Assembly (NCBI RefSeq): GCF_002028545.1
Contig: NZ_MWPQ01000051.1
Coordinates: 1 to 64,000, forward strand
DNA length: 64,000 nt
Source of the DNA: Nitrobacter vulgaris
GTDB taxonomy: Bacteria > Pseudomonadota > Alphaproteobacteria > Rhizobiales > Xanthobacteraceae
Direction: 5' to 3'
The notes beneath the pieces were generated by a model that was not told the origin of the DNA, did not search any database, and worked only from the letters and a program-made list of their open reading frames with translations. Every line of letters starts with the position of its first letter. Position 1 is the first letter of the stretch. A program made the position numbers and the translations under genes. Shown piece after piece: positions 10,901 through 17,684 of this stretch.

Positions 10901-13900
10901 TTCCGGCGGACCGTCCGATATTTCTTCGTTCGTCGCCTCAGCATTTGCATCGATCACAACACAGTCGAGCGCGTGCGAATTTGTCAGATTCTCCGTGGTC
11001 GCAAGCAGAATTTCGATACGCCCATCATCCAGAATGCGCTTGATGCGTTCCAGCGGCCACTTGGGATCAAGCGGCACGTAAGCGGCGCCAGCCTTCAGCA
11101 CGCCCAGCAGCGCGACAACGAAGGACGGCGTGCGTTCCATCCACAGCGCGACCGCCACTTCGCGTGTCACGCCGCGAGCGATCAGCATATTCGCAATCCG
11201 GTTCGATCTTTGCTCAAGATCGGCGAACGTCAGCGTCTCGTCGCCGTATCGAACCGCAACTACGGCCCTTTTTCCGAGCGTCGAGGCACGATGGAGGCTC
11301 ACCACATCGTTAAATTCAAACGTCGCGGACTGTGTCGCCACCACCTGCCGACCCGCATCGTCAATGACGAAGTCCGATATCCGCCGCTCTGCGTCATCAA
11401 CGATCTGACGCAGCATCAAACAAAACTGCGCTGCAAATCGCTCGATCGTCGGTCGATCGAAAAGATCGGTCGCGTAGTTGAACGTTGCCTTCATGCCGGA
11501 CAGGCTATCGACCACATCGAGCGCAAGATCGAAATGAGAGCCTGCGAGGTCCATGATGTCGATATCGGCCGTGAGTCCATCAACGCCGTCGAATCCGCGC
11601 GAGGCCGTCATATAATTGAACTTAGCCTGAAACAGCGGGTTGTGGCTGCCGTTACGTTCAGGACGCAGGCCATCGACCAGCATTTCAAAGGGCAGATCCT
11701 GGTGCGACAGCGCCTCAATTACCGTTTCTTTGACCTGTTGGAGAAAGCTCGTGAAGCTTGCGTCATCGACAATCTTCGCACGCAGCACCAGCGTGTTGAC
11801 GAAGCATCCAATCAGGCGTTCGAGTTGCGCTTGCTGCCGTCCAGCGATCGGCACGCCGATCCGTAAATCGCTCTGTCCGCAATAGCGATAGAGCAGCGCT
11901 TGATAGGCGGCGAGAATCAGCATGAAGACGCTTACGCGATGCTCTGCGGCAACCTTTTGAAGCCGCGCCGCCAGCACACCGTCGATCGCAAAGCCGACCG
12001 TGTCCCCGCCATGACTTTGCGTTACCGGTCGCGGGCGGTCGTGCGGCAAGGCCAACACCGGATGCTCGTCACCCAGTTTCGTACGCCAATATCTGAGTTG
12101 CCGATCGCCCTCACCTTCCGCTAGCCAGTTTCGTTGCCAGATAGCAAAATCGGCATACTGTACCGCCGGCACCGGCGGCAGGTCCGCCTTCTGCCCGAGA
12201 GCACCGCGATAGAGACTGGACAGCTCTTGAAGCAAGACATCCAGCGACCAGCCGTCGACGATAATATGATGAGAAAGCAGCAGAAGTTCGTGTGCGTCAT
12301 CCGCGAGTTGAAGCAACACGGTCCGCAATAGCGGTCCGTTCGCGAGATCGAACGGCTTGGCGAGTTCGGATCGTCTTATCTCCGCTGCATGTGCGTCGCG
12401 AGCGTTCGCCGGGTAGGCGCGGAGATCCTCATGCCTGATATCAACGCCCATTGAATCGTGAACGACTTGCGTTGCCCGACCCTCAATCGCGACAAAGGTG
12501 GTGCGCAGCGCCTCGTGGCGACAAACGATCTGATCGATCGCGCCCGTCAGGGCAGCATGATCGAGGCCTCCCTTCAGTCTGATCGCGCTTGCAACCGTAT
12601 ACGCCGTCCCAACCGGATCCATATTCCACAGGAACCACAATCGCTCCTGCGCATGCGACAACGTCGCACGATCCGCCGCAGCAGCCTTGGGAATCGACGG
12701 CAGCGGAGGCCGGACGCCGGTCCGCGCCAGACTGTCGATATGACTTGCGAAAGCAGCAAGCGTCGGCGCGTCAAAGAAACTGCGCAGCTCCAATTCCAAG
12801 CCGAAACGTTCTCGGATCGCAGAAGCAACCTGACCAGCCGTAATGGAGTTTCCACCCAGGAAGAAGAAATCATCTTCGCAATGCACAGCCCTTAGGCCGA
12901 GCGCATCGCACCAGATTAAGGACACGGCGCGCTCGGTGTCAGTCACGGGCGGCGTCAACGTCGTGCTATCGCGGCGGCGTCCCTTCTCGAACACCATAAA
13001 GCTATCAAGCGTGTCGTTGGCCAGCCGCGCCGCGCAGGCTGAACGCTGCAACTTGCCGCTGGTCGTCAGCGGCATGGCCCGCGGATTCAACAGAACGATT
13101 ACGGCCGGATATTCCTGCGCCTGCCGAAGCACAGCCTGCCCGATCGCGTCCGCGAGCGCTTCAGGATTTTCGCTCTTGAGAACGGCACGGCTGAATTCGG
13201 CCGCCACCCCGATACCTTCCCGTCCTTCCGCTTCCACTGCGAAAGCAGCAACCCTTCCTCTACGAACCGAATTCACATCGGCCTCGACCGCCTGCTCGAC
13301 ATCTGTCGGGTAGACGTTCTGTCCTCGCACGATCAGGACGTCCTTGAGCCGGCCCGCCACAACCAATGCGCCATCACGAATAAAACCCAGATCGCCGGTG
13401 CGCAGCCAACGGAATCCGTCTCGCTCCACGAAAACCTGACGCGTGGCATCCGGGTTATTCCAGTATCCGAGCGTGACGCTGGGGCCGCTCACCCAAATTT
13501 CGCCGACTTCGTCCGCCCCAGCCGCGACCGATCCGTCCACGCGCATGATGCGCGTTGCGTGATCGGCGGCCGGTCGACCGCATGCCACGAGGTCGGTTCC
13601 TTTATCTGCGCAAGCAACGAGGCCAGCGGCGAGCTTCGCGGTGTCAAGCGTGTAACTGATAGTCTCCGCCGTGATGTCACTCGCTGTTACCAGCAGCGTC
13701 GCCTCGGCCAGACCATAACAAGCGTTTAACGCACGCCGATCGAACCCAGCCCGCGCGAATCGGTCACCAAACCTCTGCAGCGTGGTGTGACGAACAAATT
13801 CCGATCCGGAGAATGCGAATTTCCATCGGCTCAGGTTCAAACGATCAATGGTTTCATCAGAAACGCGATCGGTACACAGCGCGTAAGCAAAATCAGGCCC

Positions 13901-14668
13901 GCCGCTAATTGTCCCGCCGTGACGATCGATGGCTTCCAACCAGCGCCGCGGCCGTTCAAGAAAGTTACGCGGCGACATCAGAACGCAGGTAAAGCCCGTG
14001 AACAATGGACTCAAGAGTCCGCCGATCAACCCCATGTCGTGATATAGTGGCAGCCAGCTTACAAAGACATCATCAAGCGTTCCGCCTGTGGCGGATTCCA
14101 TGGCGCGTTCGTTGGCCGCAAGATTCGCATGCGAAACGCAAACGCCTTTGGGCTGCGATGTCGATCCCGACGTATACTGCAAGAAAGCGATGGCATCCGC
14201 AGCAAGCCTGGTCTCGCGCCATTCATCGGCAGGTTCAGTCAAAACTGAATCCACTGCGATGACCTGAACATCTGTTAGTTCTGGAAATGCTGTCTCAACA
14301 AGAGAACGGAGATCGGATTCCAACAAAATGAAACGAGGCGCCGCATCCCGCAAAATGCCACTGAGGCGTCCCGCATAGCGCTCCGAGCTTCCTTCAGGCG
14401 GATACGCCGGAACAGCGACCACACCCGAATACAGACAGGCGTAAAAAGCGACGACATAGTTGATTCCGCTCGGCAGCAGTATCAACGCCCGCTCGCCGGC
14501 ACCGCCTAACTGCTGCAACCGCGCTGCAACGGACCTTATACGTACGTCGAGCTCTGCAAATGTCAGCTCCTCGACGAGGTCATCCTGTTCCAAAAAACGT
14601 AGCGCGGCCTTATCCGGTCGGCGCGCGACGTGTTCTCGCAATCGTTCGACAAGATTGTCGTTATACAT
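4916..14668 (-). CDS. FAAL-initiated non-ribosomal peptide synthetase, Asp-activating first module
   Basis: A 3250-residue lipopeptide synthetase. Domains: fatty acyl-AMP ligase (about 1-570; no C domain before it, so it loads an acyl starter), PCP (GGNS, Ser608), C (660-1090, HHIIVDG), A1 (1126-1626), PCP (GGDSI, Ser1664), epimerization domain (1725-2155, HHLVVDG, with GWFTTAFPV and FNYLGRFD motifs), a C domain of the type acting on D-residues (2180-2620, HHHILADG), A2 (2660-3137) and a C-terminal PCP (GGHSLL near 3191). A1 specificity residues read D-L-T-K-I-G-H-V-G-K, matching known Asp codes. A2 reads D-I-E-F-I-G-A-I-A-K, not assigned. The order predicts acyl-D-Asp-X. The Asp is the likely substrate of the SyrP-like hydroxylase 63 nt upstream. 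A TTG at 14731 also opens the frame, but ATG 14668 has an AGGGA 9 nt before it and fits FAAL N-termini. Confidence 0.95.
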   Translation of the reverse strand: MYNDNLVERLREHVARRPDKAALRFLEQDDLVEELTFAELDVRIRSVAARLQQLGGAGERALILLPSGINYVVAFYACLYSGVVAVPAYPPEGSSERYAGRLSGILRDAAPRFILLESDLRSLVETAFPELTDVQVIAVDSVLTEPADEWRETRLAADAIAFLQYTSGSTSQPKGVCVSHANLAANERAMESATGGTLDDVFVSWLPLYHDMGLIGGLLSPLFTGFTCVLMSPRNFLERPRRWLEAIDRHGGTISGGPDFAYALCTDRVSDETIDRLNLSRWKFAFSGSEFVRHTTLQRFGDRFARAGFDRRALNACYGLAEATLLVTASDITAETISYTLDTAKLAAGLVACADKGTDLVACGRPAADHATRIMRVDGSVAAGADEVGEIWVSGPSVTLGYWNNPDATRQVFVERDGFRWLRTGDLGFIRDGALVVAGRLKDVLIVRGQNVYPTDVEQAVEADVNSVRRGRVAAFAVEAEGREGIGVAAEFSRAVLKSENPEALADAIGQAVLRQAQEYPAVIVLLNPRAMPLTTSGKLQRSACAARLANDTLDSFMVFEKGRRRDSTTLTPPVTDTERAVSLIWCDALGLRAVHCEDDFFFLGGNSITAGQVASAIRERFGLELELRSFFDAPTLAAFASHIDSLARTGVRPPLPSIPKAAAADRATLSHAQERLWFLWNMDPVGTAYTVASAIRLKGGLDHAALTGAIDQIVCRHEALRTTFVAIEGRATQVVHDSMGVDIRHEDLRAYPANARDAHAAEIRRSELAKPFDLANGPLLRTVLLQLADDAHELLLLSHHIIVDGWSLDVLLQELSSLYRGALGQKADLPPVPAVQYADFAIWQRNWLAEGEGDRQLRYWRTKLGDEHPVLALPHDRPRPVTQSHGGDTVGFAIDGVLAARLQKVAAEHRVSVFMLILAAYQALLYRYCGQSDLRIGVPIAGRQQAQLERLIGCFVNTLVLRAKIVDDASFTSFLQQVKETVIEALSHQDLPFEMLVDGLRPERNGSHNPLFQAKFNYMTASRGFDGVDGLTADIDIMDLAGSHFDLALDVVDSLSGMKATFNYATDLFDRPTIERFAAQFCLMLRQIVDDAERRISDFVIDDAGRQVVATQSATFEFNDVVSLHRASTLGKRAVVAVRYGDETLTFADLEQRSNRIANMLIARGVTREVAVALWMERTPSFVVALLGVLKAGAAYVPLDPKWPLERIKRILDDGRIEILLATTENLTNSHALDCVVIDANAEATNEEISDGPPETVIHPAQTAYVIYTSGSTGTPKGVAVSHGALANYVQALLQRLQPQSSASMAMVSTVAADLGHTVLFGALASGTTLNLLSSEAVLDADAFARAMEEGKVGVLKIVPSHLRGLLQARRSADLLPCETLILGGEACDAALLDEVRRLRPHCRIINHYGPTEATVGAAIHECGSEHKNGSVPIGLPLANLRVHVLDNALNEVPIGVAGELYIGGAGVARGYRGSAGLTAERFVPDPFGAAGDRLYRTGDRVRCDQAGRLIFIGRNDDQIKLRGYRIEPDEVGRAIKALPGINDAVVIARSIDAKVGRQELVAYCVPGDGMTLEAEAIKRQLSAFVPDYMVPSHIVVLERLPLTPNGKIDRKALPESAGGVAASNYVAPAGDTETTIAAVWCEVIGRERVGRNDNFFELGGDSILSLQIVARLRKRGIRLTPKQIFSQQTIAGLAAVAILTTASAPEKERSGSRTGSDPAPCMSHLLPIQTRFFTEEIENRNHWNQAVLLIPQGRMDWEMLRRALITVVEHHDALRLRFKQVDGAWRAQKDVSPTPSDLLWTHAGVGDAIQVTALASAAQRSLSLSSGPLLRAVGMDLADGSQRLLLAIHHLVVDGVSWRILLEDLASAYEQMEKGGALELAPKSDSYASWGERLHTYAASAEIASELPVWLDCEANSNLPCDDNHGGVDLVGDSAEVSLVLDPELTSRLLEEAPAAYRTQVNDLMLAGLARAVSRWSGCDDVTVELEGHGREDIFPGADISRTVGWFTTAFPVRLQGGDDDASLIKAVKEKLRAIPNHGLGYGVLRYLGSEEQRRALKRMAEPQIVFNYLGRFDASVGESSRFLFAPEIAGSSRCASGPMRGWLVINGLVRDGRLRLSLEYGRKRFQRATIERLAELYETALRELVTHCCSGAFGLTPSDVALSGLRQSDLDRFALDARNIQDIYPLSPMQQGMLFHALRDGGNDAYVNQIGIELLGFDAGKLRMAWQAVSDRHAALRTGFVWQDLSGATQQVVYRHVAVPFVEEDWRQRAAVLERDDKRAELETALAEISRREYEKGFDLAQVPLQRVRLIHLDEKRHWLIWTHHHILADGWSSARLVAEVLQHVREGVLPTAQGSYRDYIAWLQNRDSASAEKFWRDTLAELETPTLLANTMVTNKASEARGHASIVLAVNAELTWSLKSLAKRERVTLNTVIQAAWAQLLRRLSGQFAVCFGVTVSGRPEELHGSEETVGLFINTLPIVDAPSPQTKVGDWLRRLQEQNLVLREHGWTPLYEIQRFAGHGGQTLFDNILVFENYPIDEGLQQAGGSGPRLGRVDHVTPTNFALAVAVFAGNDRLNLEFNYDLARFDEASIQRLRDMLRGLLEQIAFDAGSPLGRLGSAVSDEARVFNWSNAAQLASPASSIGVVAHIEAQAARARSSVAVIWRDRRLSYGELNTRANQLARQLRGQGIGPDCLVGIALARSPEMMVALLAVLKAGAAYLPLDPDYPAERLVHMLRDSGTRLILTESEQLKSLSSVLDQIAVETFCIDRPSLFAGEDAGNLNIEIHPDSLAYVIYTSGSTGTPKGVAVAHGPLAMHCEAISRLYRMTSRDREFQTASINFDIAHERWLVPLMSGGSLVLPSRPGLLVDDLVHEIERSSVTTIFLPPAYADQLSAALRQSGRKLSIRACIVGGEAWLDTGIKAVREVIDTDLLINAYGPTETVIAPTAWVVDDAKLKPRQAAPIGRPVGTRTAYILDADLNVVPAGVTGELFIGGAGLARGYLNRSAMTAERFIPDPFCANGDRLYRTGDLARWRDDGVIDYVGRADLQVKIRGFRIELGEIEARLIEQRGVRAAAVVARESKTGRHLVAYVSGDAALDGAALRDALAAVLPDYMVPATIVVLEKLPLTLNGKIDRQALPAPHEDMLACRRYEAPEDDVEIALARIWSEILGVERVGRNDHFFELGGHSLLAVRVLSLVSQEIGVSIPISDLFAHPDLASFARVVSISLIEQEFDAEELRELIAAEQ

Positions 14669-14731
14669 CTTCTCGAATCCCTGTCGGTTGCGGTCCGAAA
14701 ATCCACCATTCGTGGCAACGAATGGAAACAA

Positions 14732-15703
14732 TCAGCTTTGCCGATTGGCTTCCGCCATCGCGACAATGACCTTGCGCGGCCCTTTGAATGGCGCCCGGGC
14801 ATGAGCCGTGAGCATGTTGTCGAGCATCACGACGTCGCCTGCTTGCCATGGAAAGCTGATCTTGTGCCTGTCCAGCGTGGCCCGAACGACCGACAACGTT
14901 TCATCTTCAATCCTGGAACCGTCACCGTAAAAAGCGTTACGCGGCAGATGCATCTCGTCGCCGACCACGTCGAGCAGACTTTCGCGCACTTCCGAATCAA
15001 GATTTGAAACGTGAAACAAATGCGCTTGATTGAACCAGACCCATTCTCCCGTTACCGGGTGGCGCGCAGTACCCTGGCAGACTTGGCGCGTGCGAAGCTC
15101 GCCGTCATCCTTCCATTCGCATTCGATATCATGACCGGCGCAGTAGGCTTCAACTTCCGATCTGGAGTCGGTCCCGAACACATCTTGCCAATCGACGTCG
15201 AGACCATTGCCGTAATTGCGCACATACATCACTCCCTTATCGGCAAAGCGCTCACGAATGGCCGTCGGCATGTCGCTATAGATAGCGCGGCTATCAGCAA
15301 TCGGCGTCTCGCCGCCTTCCAGTGCAGGCTGCACGCAATAGAACCATATCTTCATCGGCCAATCGCGCGTGTAGGCCTGTTCGTTATGTAACGGAATGTG
15401 CTGGTGAGGCGGGTATTCAGTAGAAGTGTAGACGCCGGAAGTAACCTGCGACCGCGGCGTTGAACCGAACTCGTATGTGAGCAGAGGGTGCCCGAAACCA
15501 GCGGCGAAGACGCGAAACGCATCAGGACCATCCAGGGAAAAATCGCGAAACACGATGCCGCCGCAATCAGTCAGGTGTCTGTCGATGACAGCTCGCAACA
15601 GAGGAAGCGCTTCATCCAGTGGTCGTCCCACGTCTCCCGCCTTGAGTAATAAAGGGAGACTCCGACCATCAATGAGTGGCTGAATGGAGAATGCGCTCAT
15701 CAT
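14732..15703 (-). CDS. TauD/TfdA-family, SyrP-like Fe(II)/2-oxoglutarate aspartate beta-hydroxylase
   Basis: A 323-residue non-heme iron dioxygenase. The iron ligands are visible as H106-x-E108 (in IPLHNEQAY) and a distal H301 (LDNMLTAHARAPF), with an Arg-rich 2-oxoglutarate site just after it. The HxE variant and surrounding sequence resemble SyrP, which hydroxylates PCP-bound Asp in syringomycin assembly. Here it lies directly upstream of an NRPS whose first amino-acid module carries an Asp code, so beta-hydroxyaspartate formation on the carrier protein is the likely role. That residue is a bidentate Fe(III) ligand in many siderophores. ATG 15703 is chosen because GGAG sits 5 nt before it; a GTG at 15709 and an ATG at 15700 are alternatives. 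The start overlaps the end of the thioesterase gene by 35 nt. Substrate is inferred from context. Confidence 0.88.
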   Translation of the reverse strand: MMSAFSIQPLIDGRSLPLLLKAGDVGRPLDEALPLLRAVIDRHLTDCGGIVFRDFSLDGPDAFRVFAAGFGHPLLTYEFGSTPRSQVTSGVYTSTEYPPHQHIPLHNEQAYTRDWPMKIWFYCVQPALEGGETPIADSRAIYSDMPTAIRERFADKGVMYVRNYGNGLDVDWQDVFGTDSRSEVEAYCAGHDIECEWKDDGELRTRQVCQGTARHPVTGEWVWFNQAHLFHVSNLDSEVRESLLDVVGDEMHLPRNAFYGDGSRIEDETLSVVRATLDRHKISFPWQAGDVVMLDNMLTAHARAPFKGPRKVIVAMAEANRQS

Positions 15704-16445
15704 CGTCACTCCGCTGTAAACCGACCGATCGCTTTGATTGCTCCGCCAGTACCGCTTCGATCAAATCGATCAACTCGGCCTGCCGCGTGTGAATAAAAAA
15801 GTGATGCCCCGGCAAAACATCGAGCCCGAAGGACGCCGAAGTTTCCTGTTCCCAAGCCCGCAGGTTCTCGTTGCTTGTCTCGTCATCAGTCCCGCCGAAA
15901 ACGTGCACGGAGCAAGGCAAGCGGGGCCGCATTCTGTAAGCATAGGCACCACACATCATGAAATCGGCGCGCACCACCGGCAGCGCCGATTTCATGAATT
16001 CGGTATTCGACAGCACCTCGTCAGGAGTTCCCCGAAGTTGGCGCAACTCCTGCAGCAGCGCCTCGTCATTCAAAGGAAGACGCCACTTGCTGTCATCCCG
16101 AACCGCCGGCGCCTCCGCACCCGACGCAAAGAGAACGGCCGGCGCCCTAACGCCGCGGTCGAGCAGATTGTGAACCAGCTCAAATGCGATGATCGCGCCG
16201 AGGCTATGGCCGAACACTGCATAAGGAACATCAAGGTTCGCGCTTAGCTCGCTAGCGAGTTGTGACGCTAGCTCGTGAGGATTGGTTGCCAGCGCTTCAT
16301 CCATCCGTGCGCCGCGTCCAGGCCATTCGACCGGCCAGACATCGATCCATGACGGTAGAAGCCTGCGCCAGCGCGCATAGCACATCGCGCTTCCGCCGGA
16401 GTAAGGCAGACACAGAAGCCGCATAGGATGATTTGGCTCCGCCAC
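15669..16445 (-). CDS. Type II thioesterase of the NRPS locus
   Basis: A 258-residue alpha/beta-hydrolase of the GrsT/TEII family. It has an N-terminal LCLPYSGGSA strand-loop, the nucleophile elbow GHSLGA (Ser81), an acidic residue in the FGGTDDE region and a catalytic His in LPGHHFFIH near residue 225. Such enzymes clear mis-primed or stalled acyl groups from carrier proteins and support NRPS throughput. The GTG start overlaps the MbtH stop by one base (TAGTG). An ATG at 16424, with GGAG 12 nt upstream, is an equally reasonable start giving 251 residues. It is a free-standing enzyme; whether the NRPS also has a terminal TE cannot be seen in this window. Confidence 0.9.
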   Translation of the reverse strand: MAEPNHPMRLLCLPYSGGSAMCYARWRRLLPSWIDVWPVEWPGRGARMDEALATNPHELASQLASELSANLDVPYAVFGHSLGAIIAFELVHNLLDRGVRAPAVLFASGAEAPAVRDDSKWRLPLNDEALLQELRQLRGTPDEVLSNTEFMKSALPVVRADFMMCGAYAYRMRPRLPCSVHVFGGTDDETSNENLRAWEQETSASFGLDVLPGHHFFIHTRQAELIDLIEAVLAEQSKRSVGLQRSDDDERILHSATH

Positions 16446-16669
16446 TACGCTGATTGCGACGGTGCTTCGTCCATGAATTTTCGCAAGCTCAAGGGGCGCA
16501 TATCGATCCACACCTCTTCGATGTAGTCGAGGCACTCCTTCTTGCTGCCGGTCTTGCCTACCTCTTTCCAGCCGTTGGGAACATCTTTGAACATCGGCCA
16601 GATCGAATATTGCTCTTCATCATTGATGACCACTGCAAATGTCACATCGTCTCTATCAAACACCATCAT
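16445..16669 (-). CDS. MbtH-like NRPS chaperone
   Basis: A 74-residue MbtH-family protein with the signature [10 protein letters not shown], the PNGW turn and the C-terminal [14 protein letters not shown] segment, including the conserved tryptophans. MbtH proteins bind A domains and are needed for their solubility or activity, so this one probably serves one or more of the A domains encoded downstream. ATG 16669 is chosen because a GGAG lies 9 nt before it and because the family begins just before this point; the frame is open to an ATG at 16705. It is the first gene of the run MbtH, thioesterase, hydroxylase, NRPS1, NRPS2, and its promoter should lie in the long gap to its right. Confidence 0.93.
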   Translation of the reverse strand: MMVFDRDDVTFAVVINDEEQYSIWPMFKDVPNGWKEVGKTGSKKECLDYIEEVWIDMRPLSLRKFMDEAPSQSA

Positions 16670-17022
16670 GGCCCAGTCTCCTTTTTCAGAAAACGAAAGC
16701 GACAATGTTTGACTAAGTCAGAAGCAGATGATGGTCAAAGCAATATCTACCAGAGCATTTTTTAATGTCTCAAAACTAATGAGCGAACATCACACTGAAC
16801 TCGGTTTCGCCATCACATCGTGGCGAAAAAGATAACAATGAGGCGAAGTTTAATCTAACTGCAGCGACCTTTTGACATTATGATTACGCGCATCGCAAAT
16901 GGTTCCTATCACACTATCGTCACATCTACACATTCACGTAGTCGTTCTGAGATTTCAAACGTGAGATCGAAATCTAACTTGAAAAGCGATCATCTTCGAT
17001 CTGAGCGCCGATGGATTCAAGG

Positions 17023-17054
17023 AACAGAGCTACTAAGAAACAGAGCTACTAAGA
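17023..17054. repeat. 16-bp tandem duplication
   Basis: Two exact adjacent copies of aacagagctactaaga lie in the non-coding gap upstream of the MbtH gene. No function is evident. Confidence 0.8.
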
Positions 17055-17450
17055 AATGGAGCCACGGACGATCACCGTGCAGACTGAGACGGCAAAGCAG
17101 AGAGCGGGAGCCTAAATCAGATCTTCGCAACGTGAGTCGCAAAGATCGTCGAGCGGTCATGCTCGATGCACAGCGGTGTTTCGTTCAAGCCTACCGAGCG
17201 GCATCAAACGGCGGCCCACTCACGCGGTGCACCTTGTCGATATTCAGCCGCTTGAGACGCGTAAGCGCGCTATCGGAAATGTTTTCTTTTTCTGACGCGC
17301 GCTGACTCCGACGCACGCACCTCTTCATCCGGGGCCAGTTCAGATTTTTCGAGCTGGTTATCGTTCGTTGCACAGAACAGGGCGCACAACGATAAGCGGA
17401 TCACCGCGCTGCAATCGAATTGATTCAGCCGGACGATTCTTCACCGCCAA

Positions 17451-17498
17451 GTCTTCAACACATCAGGTCTTCAGCACATCAGGTCTTCAGTACATGAA
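17451..17498. repeat. Three imperfect 16-bp tandem units
   Basis: Units gtcttcaacacatcag, gtcttcagcacatcag and gtcttcagtacatgaa follow each other directly in the same non-coding gap. The period equals that of the array 400 bp to the left, but the sequence is unrelated. Function unknown. Confidence 0.75.
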
Positions 17499-17636
17499 GA
17501 CGAATCCAATCTAGGCGGATGGCAAACCGATAACGCCAAGAAGAACAAGCTGGTATCAATAAGGCTGAAGCCGATCGTGCATTGAATGCACCGTAAAGGC
17601 GACGTAGCCACCACGCCGCGCACATGCTCGACCTTC

Positions 17637-17661
17637 GTCTCAGCGCATCAAACGCTGAGAC
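17637..17661 (-). terminator. Hairpin downstream of the siderophore receptor gene
   Basis: A perfect 9-bp stem (gtctcagcg / cgctgagac) with a 7-nt loop begins about 24 nt after the stop codon of the leftward receptor gene. No clear U-tract follows, so it may be a terminator or only a 3'-end stabilising stem. Confidence 0.4.
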
Positions 17662-17684
17662 CCCGGTGGTGAGCTGTAAAGACG

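Larger units (their letters stand above)
16670..17684. other. 1-kb intergenic gap between MbtH operon and TonB receptor gene
   Basis: I see no convincing gene here. Open frames at 16880-17305 (+) and 17191-17373 (-) are basic, low-complexity and have no ribosome-binding site or family resemblance. The gap should hold the promoter of the MbtH-NRPS operon at its left end and the 3' end of the receptor transcript at its right end. It contains two small 16-bp tandem repeat arrays and one hairpin, listed separately. Base composition is visibly lower in GC than the flanking genes. Confidence 0.6.

Noticed and set aside
10766-11866. 366-residue plus-strand frame opposite NRPS1
   Set aside because: It is antisense to the condensation/adenylation region of a clear NRPS, rich in Arg/His/Ser shadow composition, and has no family motif or start signal.
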